From CAZFDT01 sp964518335 (GTDB taxonomy: Bacteria > Planctomycetota > Phycisphaerae > Phycisphaerales > Phycisphaeraceae): a stretch of DNA of 64,000 bases. The notes beneath the pieces are model-generated. The model was not told the origin of the DNA. It did not search any database and saw only the letters and a program-made list of their open reading frames with translations. The stretch is from assembly GCA_964518335.1 (NCBI GenBank), contig CAZFDT010000017.1, forward strand, positions 13,519 to 77,518, given 5' to 3'. Both the position numbers and the translations under genes were made by a program. Below, one piece after another: positions 9,268 to 19,442 of this stretch (positions are counted from its first letter, which is position 1; every line of letters starts with the position of its first letter).

Positions 9268-9272
9268 CAGCC

Positions 9273-9494
9273 ATGAAGACGATCACCGTCGAAGAGCTGG
9301 AGCAAAAGCGTTCTGCCGTCCTTGATGATCTGGCGGACGGCGATGTCCTCATCACCAGGGGCGGGAAGATCGTCGCCCGGCTTTCGCCCGTTGGACAGGG
9401 CCCCCACGCGCACCTGATCGGCATCCGCAAAGACAAACTCAAGATCACGGGCGACATCATGTCCACCGGGGCAACATGGAATGCTGAATCTTGA
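9273..9494 (+). CDS. Phd/YefM-type antitoxin
   Basis: A 73-aa protein beginning MKTITVEELEQKRSAVLDDL and containing DVLITRGGKIVARLSPV, the usual N-terminal fold of Phd/YefM antitoxins (a short helix, then a two-stranded hairpin with G-x-IVARL). It overlaps the downstream PIN-domain gene by 14 bases, the standard antitoxin-first arrangement of type II modules. It is expected to bind its own promoter and neutralise the toxin. The C-terminal third, rich in Lys and Thr, would be the toxin-binding tail. Confidence 0.8.
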   Translation: MKTITVEELEQKRSAVLDDLADGDVLITRGGKIVARLSPVGQGPHAHLIGIRKDKLKITGDIMSTGATWNAES

Positions 9495-9843
9495 CACGCA
9501 CATCCTGCTTCACGCCTTCCACGGCACGTTGACCGATCGCGAGCAGGCCATCCTTGCCTCCGACGAATGGAGTGTCAGCCCAGTCGTGTTCTGGGAGATC
9601 GTGCTGCTGAAGCGGTCCGGCAAGATCGACGACGACCTGAGCGATCCTGAACTGCTCGACCAGTTGGCGTCTCTTCACGTTTGGCCGTCAACGTTCGAGG
9701 TGGCCAGGAGCATCCTGGAACTGGACTTCCGCAGTGACCCTGCTGACGCGCTGATCGCCGCGACGAGTATTGCCCATGGTGTGCCTTTGGTCACGCGAGA
9801 CGCTAAGCTGCGTCAATCGCGGCTCGTTCCGCTGGCGATGTAA
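9481..9843 (+). CDS. VapC-like PIN-domain toxin
   Basis: A 120-aa PIN-domain ribonuclease, probable toxin of a type II toxin-antitoxin pair. The first conserved acid is in LNLDTHILLHAF (D5), a second in the SPVVFWEIVLL segment (the E), and the third and fourth in RSDPADALIAATS, followed by PLVTRDAKLR. This is the complete metal-binding set of the family, so it should be active. Length is normal. It overlaps the antitoxin by 14 bases. It ends four bases before the lpxD start, so read-through into the essential lpxD gene is likely. Confidence 0.85.
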   Translation: MLNLDTHILLHAFHGTLTDREQAILASDEWSVSPVVFWEIVLLKRSGKIDDDLSDPELLDQLASLHVWPSTFEVARSILELDFRSDPADALIAATSIAHGVPLVTRDAKLRQSRLVPLAM

Positions 9844-9847
9844 CGCT

Positions 9848-10933
9848 GTGACCGTAACCCTCACCCAACTCGCCGAAAAGCTCCACGCCGTCGTCCGCGG
9901 TGACGGGGGGGGCACTGTCACGGGCTGCGCCGCGATCGATGAGGCCGGGCCTGCGCACGTGACGTTTGTGGCCAACCGCAAGTACCTGTCGCACCTGGCG
10001 ACGACGCAGGCCGCTGCGGTGATCCTCGGGCCACAGGACGTGGGCGAAGCGCCCGCGACACTGACGCTGTTGGTTGCCGACGATCCGTATTTCGCCTTCC
10101 GCAACGCGATGATCGCGTTGCACGGCTGGCGCCAGCACCCGCCACCGGGCGTCAGCCCGCAGGCCTACGTCGATCCGACCGCGGTGGTCGAGGAGCTCTG
10201 CACCATCCGGCCGTTCGCCTACGTCGCGCCCCAGGCCCGCATCGGCAGGCGTTGCATCCTCTACCCCGGCTGTTACGTGGGCAAGTACGCCGTGCTCGGC
10301 GACGACTGCGTCCTGTATCCCAACGTCGTCGTCTATGACAAGTGCGTTCTGGGCGATCGCGTCACCCTTCACAGCGGGACCGTCATCGGCCAGGACGGCT
10401 TCGGCTATGCCACCCACGCGTTTCCAAACCAGGCTCCGGCTCATCACAAAATCCCCCAGGCGGGCAACGTCGTCATCGAGGACGACGTGGAGATGGGCGC
10501 CAACTGCAGCATCGACCGCGCCACGATCGGCTCGACCGTCATCCGCAGGGGCACCAAGTTCAGCGACGGCGTGACCATCGGTCACGGCTGCGAAGTGGGC
10601 GAGCACAACCTGCTCGTCGCCCAGGTCGGCCTGGCCGGATCGGTCACCACCGGCAAGTACGTCGTCATGGGCGGCCAGGTCGGCGTCGCCGGCCACCTCA
10701 CCATCGGCGACCAGGTCCAGATCGCCGCCAAGGCCGGCGTCATGCACGACCTCGACGCCAGGAAGCAGTACGGCGGTGCGCCGGCCACCGAATTCACCGA
10801 CACCAAGCGGCAACTGCTGGCGCTGACCCGGTTGCCCGAGATGCTGGCGACCATCCGCAAACTGCAGAAGCGCATCGACGCCCTGGAAAAGCAGGCCCGT
10901 GTCAGCGATCCGCCAGCGCCGCCTGCACGTTGA
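9848..10933 (+). CDS. lpxD: UDP-3-O-acylglucosamine N-acyltransferase
   Basis: A 361-aa cytoplasmic enzyme of lipid A synthesis. It transfers a 3-hydroxyacyl chain from acyl carrier protein to the amine of UDP-3-O-acylglucosamine. An N-terminal uridine-binding domain (TLTQLAEKLHAVV and AIDEAGPAHVTFVANRKYL) is followed by left-handed beta-helix hexapeptide repeats from about residue 110. The catalytic His is H246 in VTIGHGCEVGEHN, and QVGVAGHLTIGD carries the second conserved His. The GTG at 9848 is preferred because the known N-terminus starts there and the upstream extension overlaps the toxin gene. Its presence shows that this organism makes lipid A. The 3' end overlaps the convergent lipoprotein gene by 32 bases. 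Confidence 0.93.
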   Translation: MTVTLTQLAEKLHAVVRGDGGGTVTGCAAIDEAGPAHVTFVANRKYLSHLATTQAAAVILGPQDVGEAPATLTLLVADDPYFAFRNAMIALHGWRQHPPPGVSPQAYVDPTAVVEELCTIRPFAYVAPQARIGRRCILYPGCYVGKYAVLGDDCVLYPNVVVYDKCVLGDRVTLHSGTVIGQDGFGYATHAFPNQAPAHHKIPQAGNVVIEDDVEMGANCSIDRATIGSTVIRRGTKFSDGVTIGHGCEVGEHNLLVAQVGLAGSVTTGKYVVMGGQVGVAGHLTIGDQVQIAAKAGVMHDLDARKQYGGAPATEFTDTKRQLLALTRLPEMLATIRKLQKRIDALEKQARVSDPPAPPAR

Positions 10934-11108
10934 CCGAGTCGCGCACCGTGTCGGATTCGAACATCGCCGCCGCCTCGCGCGTGCCGGTGGCATCCACGTA
11001 GGTGAACGTCGGACGGATGGTCGCCACACGGTCCCGTCGTCCAGCGCATCCGCACAGCAGCAGGACGAGTGTTCCCGCCACGAGCCACGTCCAGAGGTGT
11101 TCCGTCAT
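10902..11108 (-). CDS. Small putative lipoprotein
   Basis: A 68-aa protein. MTEHLWTWLVAGTLVLLLCG precedes the lipobox cysteine (LCGC at residues 18-21), so it should be exported and lipid-modified. The remaining 47 residues are hydrophilic with no known motif. GGGGAGA lies about eight bases upstream of the ATG at 11108, supporting this start over the longer open frame. It is convergent with lpxD, overlapping its last 32 bases. Function unknown. Confidence 0.6.
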   Translation of the reverse strand: MTEHLWTWLVAGTLVLLLCGCAGRRDRVATIRPTFTYVDATGTREAAAMFESDTVRDSVNVQAALADR

Positions 11109-11261
11109 AAGCTGATCTCCCCTGCGCCTCTCACCGACGCACCCTGGAGATCGACACGAGGCCACGCGTTTGACCACTGGCGACTCGTTGCAGGACTTAT
11201 CGGCATGCCGCCGCGAAACTTGAGCGGGGGGTAAAATGACGCTCCTCACGGAGAGACAGGG

Positions 11262-12209
11262 ATGTCCGACGCCTGCCCCACGCAGTTGCCTCTCTTTGCC
11301 GAGCACGAACCGGCGCCGCCTGTGCCGCGTGCGCGGACGGTGCGGGCTGCGAGGAGTGCGCCGGTCGCAGCGGCGATGCGCTTCTGCGTGCTCGGCAGCG
11401 GGTCGGGCGGCAACTGCTCGGTGCTGCACACCCGCGCCGGCACGTTGCTCATCGACGCGGGCTTCGGCCCGGCGACCACCGCGCGCCGCCTGACGCAGGC
11501 CGGACTCGCGTTGGCGGACATCCGCGCCGTCTGTCTCACCCATCTCGACCAGGACCACTTCCGCCCACGCTGGTTGGACCTTTTCGCCGAAATGGGCGTG
11601 CCCGTCTGGCTCCATCGTTGGCACGCGATCCGTCTGCAGCAGTTGCTCCAGGCCATCCCGCTGATCGACGCCGGACTGCTCCGCACGTTCGACGAGGCGC
11701 CGTTCTCCCCCCTCGACGGGATCAGTGCAGCACCCATCCGCCTTCAGCACGACCAGCAGGGAACCAGTGGCTTTCGCTTCAGCGACGGGCAGGTCGCCCT
11801 GGGCTACGCCACCGATCTGGGCCACGTGCCCCCGGCTCTGATCGACCACTTCGCGGGGGTCGATCTGCTGGCCATCGAGAGCAACTACGACCCGATGATG
11901 CAGATGAGCAGCGCCCGCCCGTTTTTTCTGAAGCGGCGCATCATGAGCGAAAGCGGCCATCTGTCGAACCAGCAGGCGCACGAGGCCGTCCACGCGATCG
12001 CCGCCCGCGGCCCGCACGATCGGCCGCGCCACGTCGTGCTGCTGCACCGCTCGCGGGACTGCAACCACCCGGCCAAGATCCGCAAGCTTTATGCCGACCA
12101 CCCCCTCGCTCGTCGCCTCGTTCTCACCGAGCAGCGCCGCCGCTCGCGGTGGCTCCCTGTCGCGCCCGCCGTCAAGGGCGTGCGGGCGCAGGGCGCGTTG
12201 TACTGCTAA
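11262..12209 (+). CDS. Metallo-beta-lactamase-fold hydrolase (YycJ/WalJ-like)
   Basis: A 315-aa protein with a roughly 38-residue non-conserved N-terminal extension, then an MBL fold. Visible motifs are RFCVLGSGSGGNCSVL, then LLIDAGFGP and CLTHLDQDH (a variant of HxHxDH, with D in the position of the first metal-binding pair), and later LGYATDLGH and LLAIESNYD. This pattern matches the YycJ/WalJ branch, usually thought to be a cytoplasmic nuclease or phosphodiesterase. GGAGAGACAGGG precedes the ATG and a TAAAAT box lies about 31 bases upstream of the start. The stop codon lies inside a palindromic repeat related to one in nuoG. Its substrate is unknown. Confidence 0.8.
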   Translation: MSDACPTQLPLFAEHEPAPPVPRARTVRAARSAPVAAAMRFCVLGSGSGGNCSVLHTRAGTLLIDAGFGPATTARRLTQAGLALADIRAVCLTHLDQDHFRPRWLDLFAEMGVPVWLHRWHAIRLQQLLQAIPLIDAGLLRTFDEAPFSPLDGISAAPIRLQHDQQGTSGFRFSDGQVALGYATDLGHVPPALIDHFAGVDLLAIESNYDPMMQMSSARPFFLKRRIMSESGHLSNQQAHEAVHAIAARGPHDRPRHVVLLHRSRDCNHPAKIRKLYADHPLARRLVLTEQRRRSRWLPVAPAVKGVRAQGALYC

Positions 12210-12221
12210 GCCGTAAGCGGC
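12204..12221. repeat. REP-like palindrome at the MBL gene stop codon
   Basis: GCTAAGCCGTAAGCGGC matches the minus strand of the palindrome in nuoG (9099-9118) with one mismatch. The TAA stop of the MBL gene is supplied by the element itself. Confidence 0.5.
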
Positions 12222-12229
12222 GGGGGACG

Positions 12230-12934
12230 TCACCGCCGGAAGTTGTACTTGACGATGCACCAGATGGCGCGGACGCCGTCTTTCCAACCGATCTTCTTCC
12301 CCTCCTCGTAGGTGCGGCCGGAGTAGGAGATGCCCACCTCGTAGATGCGCAGGCGTCTGCCGTCGATCCGCAGTCGGGCGACCTTGGCGGTGATCTCCGG
12401 CTCGAATCCGAAGCGGTCCTCCTCGATGGTGATGTGTTCGAGCACCTGGCGGCGAAAGAGCTTGTAGCACACCTCCATGTCGGTGAGGTTGAGGTTGGTG
12501 AACATGTTGGACATGGTGGTGAGCAGGTGGTTGCCGACCGAGTGCCAGTAATAAAGCACGCGGTGCGACTCGCCGCCGATGAAGCGGGAGCCGAAGACGA
12601 CGTCGGCCTTGCCATCGAGGATGGGCTGCAGCAGCCGGGGATACTCGCGCGGATCGTATTCGAGGTCGGCATCCTGAATGATGACCACGTCGCCGCTGAC
12701 GTGCTTGAAGCCCGTGCGCAGGGCGGCCCCCTTGCCCTGGTTCACGTCGTGGTGGAACGCGCGCACGCTGTCGTGCTGCGCGGCGAGCTGGTCGATGGCG
12801 GCGCCCGTGCCGTCCTTCGAGCAGTCGTTGACGAGGATCACTTCCTTGTCGATGGGCACACCCAGCACGACGTTGACGATCTGGGCGATCGTCTTCTCCT
12901 CGTTGTACACCGGGATGACGACGGACAGTCGCAT
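12230..12934 (-). CDS. Family 2 glycosyltransferase (dolichol-phosphate mannosyltransferase-like)
   Basis: A 234-aa GT-A enzyme without membrane segments. MRLSVVIPVYNEEKTI opens the nucleotide-sugar fold; VILVNDCSKDGTG, then NQGKGAALRTGF and the metal-binding DADLEYDP follow, with the family signature VVFGSRF near residue 120 and a C-terminal GRTYEEGKKIGW. This fits polyprenyl-phosphate glycosyltransferases that make lipid-linked sugar donors at the inner membrane. The start at 12934 is the ATG directly before the conserved N-terminus. It is divergent from amtB, with 141 bases between the two starts. Confidence 0.88.
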   Translation of the reverse strand: MRLSVVIPVYNEEKTIAQIVNVVLGVPIDKEVILVNDCSKDGTGAAIDQLAAQHDSVRAFHHDVNQGKGAALRTGFKHVSGDVVIIQDADLEYDPREYPRLLQPILDGKADVVFGSRFIGGESHRVLYYWHSVGNHLLTTMSNMFTNLNLTDMEVCYKLFRRQVLEHITIEEDRFGFEPEITAKVARLRIDGRRLRIYEVGISYSGRTYEEGKKIGWKDGVRAIWCIVKYNFRR

Positions 12935-13075
12935 GTGCAGAAATGAGGATACACGATTGTGCGCGGCGCGGGCGTCAGGCGCATGCTGGCGTCGCCCCCG
13001 TGCCTTCGCTATCTTGTGGCGGTTCGCACGTCCGCACACGCCTCGGCACGAGGCCACCCCGAAGGAGATCGGTCC

Positions 13076-14380
13076 ATGCCCATCCGACGCGGTTTGCCTG
13101 CACTGATTTTCGCACTCGTCGCGTTCGCGCCGATGGTCGCCAGCGCTCAGGACGCGCCGGGCGACGGCATCGATCACGGCACGACGGCCTGGATGCTCAC
13201 GTCCACCGCCCTGGTGCTGCTGATGGTCCCCGGCCTGGCGATGTTCTACGGCGGCCTGGTCCGCACCAAGAACGTCATCGGCACCATGATGCACAGCTTC
13301 GCCGCCATGGCCATCATCGGCGTGCTCTGGGCGCTGTGCGGCTACGCCATGACCTTCGGCCCCACCATCGGCGGCGTCATCGGCTGGGACAGCGGCAAGG
13401 TCATGTTCACCACCACCGACACCGCCATGTACGGCGAGATCCCCGAGCTGGTCTTCGCCATGTTCCAGGGCAAATTCGCCATCATCACGCCCGCGCTGAT
13501 CGCCGGGGCGTTCGCCGAGCGCGTCCGCTTCCGCGGCTACTGCGTGTTCATCGCCCTGTGGTCGCTGCTGGTTTACAACCCGCTGGCCCACATCGTCTGG
13601 GGCGGTGGCTTCCTCACCGGCGAGGCGATCGACTTCGCAGGCGGCACGGTGATCCACATCTCCGCCGGCGTCAGCGGTCTGGTCGCGGCGCTCTACCTGG
13701 GCGCACGACGCGGCTATCCCAAGGTCGCCATGCATCCCAACAACCTCGTCATGACGCTCATGGGCGCCGGGTTGCTCTGGGTTGGCTGGTTCGGCTTCAA
13801 CGCCGGGTCATCGGTCGCCACGAGCATGCAGACCGCCCAGGCGCTGACGGTGACGCAGATCGCCGCGGCGATGGGCGCCCTGACGTGGATCACGCTCGAA
13901 GGCCTGTTGCACCGCAAGGCCACGTCCCTGGGCCTGTGCTCGGGCATCCTCGCCGGGCTGGTCGCCATCACGCCGGCGGCCGGCGACGTGCTGCCCTACG
14001 GGGCGATCGTCCTGGGCGCGGTGGCCGCAGTCGTCTGCTACGGCGCGATCCTGCTCAAGAATCGCATGGGCTACGACGACACGCTGGATGTCTTCGGCAT
14101 CCACGGCGTGGCGGGCATCATCGGCGCGCTGGGGCTGGTGCTCTTCCTGCGTGCCCCCAAGGTCCTCGAAGGCGACCACGTGGTCAGCATGGGGCTACAG
14201 TTGTGGTTCCAGTTCAAGGGCGTGGCCGTGTCCATCGGCTTCGCGGTCGTCATCACGCTGGTCCTGCTGGCGCTGGTGGACAAGCTGGTCGGGCTCAAAC
14301 TCAAGGCCGCCGATGAAATGGCCGGCATGGACCACGCCCTGCACCGCGAGCACGGGTACGGCCTGCTCAATATCAACTGA
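13076..14380 (+). CDS. amtB: Ammonium transporter
   Basis: A 434-aa Amt/Rh channel conducting ammonium across the inner membrane. A cleavable signal peptide (about residues 1-24, ending ASAQ) is followed by eleven predicted helices, starting DHGTTAWMLTSTALVLLMVP. The two pore histidines are visible in GGTVIHISAGVSG and in DVFGIHGVAGI. GAAGGAG lies about ten bases before the ATG at 13076. The PII-type gene glnK starts 24 bases after the stop; the pairing is near universal and implies PII gating of the channel. No clear -24/-12 promoter for RpoN is visible upstream. Confidence 0.95.
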   Translation: MPIRRGLPALIFALVAFAPMVASAQDAPGDGIDHGTTAWMLTSTALVLLMVPGLAMFYGGLVRTKNVIGTMMHSFAAMAIIGVLWALCGYAMTFGPTIGGVIGWDSGKVMFTTTDTAMYGEIPELVFAMFQGKFAIITPALIAGAFAERVRFRGYCVFIALWSLLVYNPLAHIVWGGGFLTGEAIDFAGGTVIHISAGVSGLVAALYLGARRGYPKVAMHPNNLVMTLMGAGLLWVGWFGFNAGSSVATSMQTAQALTVTQIAAAMGALTWITLEGLLHRKATSLGLCSGILAGLVAITPAAGDVLPYGAIVLGAVAAVVCYGAILLKNRMGYDDTLDVFGIHGVAGIIGALGLVLFLRAPKVLEGDHVVSMGLQLWFQFKGVAVSIGFAVVITLVLLALVDKLVGLKLKAADEMAGMDHALHREHGYGLLNIN

Positions 14381-14404
14381 TCGATCGCTGCGACAGGAAT
14401 CACC

Positions 14405-14749
14405 ATGAAGCTCATCACCGCCATCATCCAGCCGGACAAGCTCGAAGAGGTTCGCGCCGAGTTGATTCGGGCCGAAATCTTCCGCATCACGGTCAGTCGC
14501 TGCACCGGCCGCGGCCGCGCCGAGGAGCACGACCTCTACCGCGGGCTGGAGGTCGCCCCGGAGATGCTGCCGAAGGTGCGCCTCGACATCGCCTGCAGCA
14601 CCGACGAGTGGGCTCAGCGCGCCATTGACGCGATCCTCAAGGGCGCTCGCCACAGCAGCGGCGAAATCGGCGACGGCAAGATCTTCGTCACCAACCTCGA
14701 ACGCTGCATCCGCATCCGCACCGGCGAAGAGGGCGTCGAGGCGATCTGA
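14405..14749 (+). CDS. glnK: PII-type nitrogen regulatory protein, variant T-loop
   Basis: A 114-aa PII signalling protein, expected to bind ATP/ADP and to block AmtB when nitrogen is plentiful. MKLITAIIQPDKLEEVR, the DLYRG T-loop tip with its modifiable Tyr, LPKVRLDIAC and GDGKIFVTNLERCIRIRTGE all match the family. It differs at key places: the usual GFGRQKGH before the tip is TGRGRAEEH, so the glutamine that contacts 2-oxoglutarate is missing, and there is one extra residue. The B-loop GARHSSGEIGDG is also about two residues longer than in enterobacterial GlnB. Coupling with amtB 24 bases upstream supports the GlnK role. Confidence 0.88.
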   Translation: MKLITAIIQPDKLEEVRAELIRAEIFRITVSRCTGRGRAEEHDLYRGLEVAPEMLPKVRLDIACSTDEWAQRAIDAILKGARHSSGEIGDGKIFVTNLERCIRIRTGEEGVEAI

Positions 14750-14784
14750 ACTCGTACGCGCTTCCGGGGGTCGTACCTTGTGCT

Positions 14785-14983
14785 CGTGTTCGCCACACGC
14801 CCGCCGCCGTCCGCCGCCCCGACCTCGATCACCACCTCCGCCGGATCGACCTCGACCAGCAGATCATGCACCGCCGCCGGCGTCGTCGGGATCGTGCGGA
14901 ACGTGGTCTTCATCCGTCGCCGACCAATAGATGCACGCCACGCTCTTGAACTTACCCAGGTCGATGGCGACAATGATGGGTGT
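14785..14983 (-). pseudogene. IS110-family transposase remnant, frameshifted
   Basis: The minus strand encodes IIVAIDLGKFKSVACIY, the N-terminus of IS110/IS1111 DEDD transposases with the first catalytic Asp. After a frameshift near 14910 it continues as TFRTIPTTPAAVHDLL and VVIEVGAADG, which carries the next conserved acid. Both frames then lose similarity, and nothing of the remaining 250 or more residues is present. It is a 5' fragment of a dead insertion sequence. Just beyond its 5' side is GGGGGAATCC in tandem (14986-15009). Confidence 0.75.
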
Positions 14984-15181
14984 GCCGGGGGAATCCGGGG
15001 GAATCCGGGGGTCATGTCGGGTCTGCTTGCAGGTGAAGGTCCATGGGCGACCCACGACTTGCGGGGGCGGTCAGCCCGTACTCTGGGGCGATGATCCCAA
15101 ATCAGGACCACTGCCGGGAGACCCGGCTTTCACAGTTTCTTTTCTTCTCTTGGCAGAAGGAAAAGGATAAACTCGAGTGTT

Positions 15182-15571
15182 GTGATTGCAGCAACGGCAG
15201 GCATCGAAGGATGGTTCGGAAGTCCACATATGAAATATCACTTGGCATCAAGATCACGGCCTGCAATTGTGTGTTTGGTTTACTTTATCTGTACGGTTAA
15301 CGCAATATGCGCGATCCACTGGTTTAGTTGGATACTGATTACTGGCAAGAGGACTGGCATCTCGTCATCTGATGCGGTGGCAGCATTCAGCTATGGATTC
15401 ATCACCATACTTGTGTTGCAGATATCCGCTGTTCTGATCATGGTGGGAAGAAAGCGAATCAACTACAAAAGGCTATGCGCAATCGAGTTCGGGACCATAT
15501 GTGTATGGTTTATGATTGGATTATTTATCAAAGAGCAGTTTCCCGACTATAGGCTCATCGGTATATGGTAG
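15182..15571 (+). CDS. Small membrane protein of unknown function
   Basis: Up to 129 aa; an ATG at 15230 (MKYHLASRSRPAIVCLVYF) gives a 113-aa alternative that begins nearer the first hydrophobic segment. Three membrane segments are visible at about residues 29-50, 68-88 and 102-115, with short basic loops between them. No family recognised. The DNA is AT-richer than the surroundings and rich in codons such as ATA and TTA. The next AT-rich membrane gene follows closely, and a dead IS110 fragment lies upstream, so this looks like an acquired pair. Confidence 0.5.
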   Translation: MIAATAGIEGWFGSPHMKYHLASRSRPAIVCLVYFICTVNAICAIHWFSWILITGKRTGISSSDAVAAFSYGFITILVLQISAVLIMVGRKRINYKRLCAIEFGTICVWFMIGLFIKEQFPDYRLIGIW

Positions 15572-15618
15572 AATAGCCCGCAGTAATATTGCGTGGCATT
15601 GAATGCGTGATTGAGTAC

Positions 15619-16140
15619 ATGAAAGCCTATCGTAACAAGATGTGTCGAGTCATTTCGCGGCTATCGTTATGGCCTAACGATTCTGGTATCGTCTTCTTAT
15701 TTCCCGAATTATCTTACGTCTCTCAGTACCGAAGGCGGGTACTCTACGTCCATATGCTTGAGACGCTCCTCCGATATCGTCCCAATGACAGCCGCAAGAA
15801 GGCTGCTCCGTCACTTGGATTCGTGTTGTATGGCAGATTCAGTCTCGCGTGCTGTATTCTTCTGTTGGTCTCGCTAATCATGTTTGCTGACTTGATTGCA
15901 GATTCACCAGTCTCCTCAATTCTGTGGCTCGCTGCTGTGCTGGTTCCTATGTTTGTGGCGGAGCCTATGTGGCTACGGCTTTGCGTATTCCATAAAGCGC
16001 GTGAGATTGTGAGAACGTATCTGCTGAATCGTTCAGGATCTGCAATGGTGTGCTTCACCTGTGGATACAGAATGACCAGACGACAATCGCACGGGGCGCA
16101 ATGCCCAGAATGCGGCCGGGATGATTCGCGAATGAAGTGA
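15619..16140 (+). CDS. Membrane protein with C-terminal zinc ribbon
   Basis: About 173 aa from the ATG at 15619; a TTG at 15589 would add ten residues. Two hydrophobic helices (around YGRFSLACCILLLVSLIMF and SSILWLAAVLVPMFVA) are followed by a cytoplasmic tail ending in a four-cysteine zinc ribbon: CFTCGY, then CPECGRDD. The DNA is AT-rich like the preceding gene. The combination of two helices and a CPxCG ribbon also appears in the DUF4328 protein near 60 kb, but the sequences are not otherwise alike. Function unknown. Confidence 0.55.
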   Translation: MKAYRNKMCRVISRLSLWPNDSGIVFLFPELSYVSQYRRRVLYVHMLETLLRYRPNDSRKKAAPSLGFVLYGRFSLACCILLLVSLIMFADLIADSPVSSILWLAAVLVPMFVAEPMWLRLCVFHKAREIVRTYLLNRSGSAMVCFTCGYRMTRRQSHGAQCPECGRDDSRMK

Positions 16141-16152
16141 GTGTAGCGGGCG

Positions 16153-16190
16153 AGGGGGTCGGGAGTCTTTGCCGTGACCCGACCCCTTCT
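16153..16190 (+). terminator. Hairpin after the zinc-ribbon membrane gene
   Basis: GGGGTCGGG (16155-16163) pairs with CCCGACCCC (16178-16186) around a 14-base loop, followed by TTCT. It lies 14 bases after a stop codon. The U-tract is weak, so it may act with Rho or simply protect the 3' end. Confidence 0.45.
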
Positions 16191-16624
16191 ATGAAGCCGG
16201 GTTTGTCAAGGGGGTGTGATTGGCGGATGGGTTCAGGCTCCTATCCGAGCTTCGCGGCGTAGCCGCGGCCCATTCAACGGCCTGCGAAGAGACGACGCCC
16301 ATTCTCTTCAAGAGACTCGTGGCCTTTGGGGTCGGCCGGGCTGCCGTCGTGTCCATCTCGTCGAACGTCCTGCCTTGTGAGTCGGTTCATGTCGCGATAA
16401 GTGCTGCAGTGAACCCCTCAAGGGCTTCCGGGGGCGGCCCCGCGGCCGCGGCGCGGTTCTGCTCGTTCTGTCGCGGCGCCGGCCGGCGCGCGATGTTCGG
16501 ACTCGCACACGCGGCTGTCCGTTCCACGTCCAGGAAAATCGGCCCTGCGCAGGTAGATCAGCACGCCAGCCGACCCGCCACCGTCGATAGCGTGGGTGTG
16601 CTATGCTCTTGGGTGAGGTGCGAT
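16191..16624. other. Spacer between the AT-rich membrane genes and the second toxin-antitoxin pair
   Basis: No supported gene; frames that stay open lack motifs. A TATGCT box at 16602-16607 lies 17 bases before the next ATG and is the likely -10 element. Confidence 0.4.
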
Positions 16625-16831
16625 ATGGCAAGTGGGCTGGTCGAGGACATTCTGCGTGAGATCGAGGCGCTCAGCGAGGAGCAGCGGCTGGTGCTGGACC
16701 GGGGGCTGGCGGCGCAACTGCAGCGAGAGTGGGAGCGTGAGGCGGGGGCGGCCCGGGACGAGGCGCGGCGGCGCGGCGTGGATCAGGCGGCGATCGACCG
16801 TGCCGTCGAGCGGCAGCGCTACGGGCGATGA
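16625..16831 (+). CDS. Putative antitoxin of a PIN-domain pair
   Basis: A 68-aa, highly charged, mostly helical protein (MASGLVEDILREIEALSEEQ, then QREWEREAGAARDEARRRG). The ATG at 16625 is used; the long upstream extension of the frame has no protein-like character. It overlaps the PIN-domain gene by four bases (ATGA), the arrangement of an antitoxin translated with its toxin. It has no recognisable DNA-binding motif. The assignment rests on size, charge and position. Confidence 0.6.
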   Translation: MASGLVEDILREIEALSEEQRLVLDRGLAAQLQREWEREAGAARDEARRRGVDQAAIDRAVERQRYGR

Positions 16832-17226
16832 AGGTATTCTTCGACACCAACGTGTACGTCGCCGAAGCGCTGCTGGGTGAGGCCGCCAAGCAGATGATTG
16901 AAGCGGTTGTGAGGGCTCGCTGGCGCGTCTATGCGAGCGGGTATCTGCTGGACGAGTTGGGGCGAGTGCTCGCCGATGAACTGGGGTTCAGCCAACGTCT
17001 GGCGTTGCTGGCAGAGCGACGGATTGTACGCCGCAGCGCGATGATCGAAGGCCGAACGTCGGCGCAGGTACCTGATGACCCCAAGGACACGCCGGTCCTC
17101 CAGGCGGCGTTGCAGTGTGGGGCTGATTACTTGGTCACCAATGATCGTCACCTCTTGGCACTCGACCCCTTTGAAGGTCTGCGCATCATTATCGATGAGG
17201 GGCTTTTACGAGCTACTGCAGAATGA
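16828..17226 (+). CDS. PIN-domain toxin (PIN_3-like)
   Basis: A 132-aa PIN-domain putative ribonuclease. MKVFFDTNVYVAEAL holds the first catalytic Asp; LLDELGRVL supplies the conserved Glu; DDPKDTPVLQAAL and YLVTNDRHLL supply the remaining acids. This is the COG1569-like subtype, distinct from the VapC at 9481. The catalytic set is intact. Its start overlaps the stop of the upstream small gene. It is convergent with uvrB, with only 16 bases between the two stops. Confidence 0.8.
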   Translation: MKVFFDTNVYVAEALLGEAAKQMIEAVVRARWRVYASGYLLDELGRVLADELGFSQRLALLAERRIVRRSAMIEGRTSAQVPDDPKDTPVLQAALQCGADYLVTNDRHLLALDPFEGLRIIIDEGLLRATAE

Positions 17227-17242
17227 AGGGCTGTTGTAGCGC

Positions 17243-19414
<2,172 letters not shown>

Positions 19415-19442
19415 GGAGTTGATCGTAGGCGGGTTATCCGCG

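Noticed and set aside
13000..13075. Expected sigma-54 promoter for amtB-glnK
   Set aside because: No -24/-12 pair with correct spacing was found, even though rpoN is in the window.
3253..16416. 15-base exact repeat TGCTGCAGTGAACCC in two spacers (3253 and 16402)
   Set aside because: In a 64-kb GC-rich window a few exact 15-base matches are expected by chance, and the flanks do not match.
16220..16624. Longer 203-residue form of the putative antitoxin
   Set aside because: The extra N-terminal part has no protein-like features; the ATG at 16625 gives a normal antitoxin size, and a -10 box lies inside the extension.
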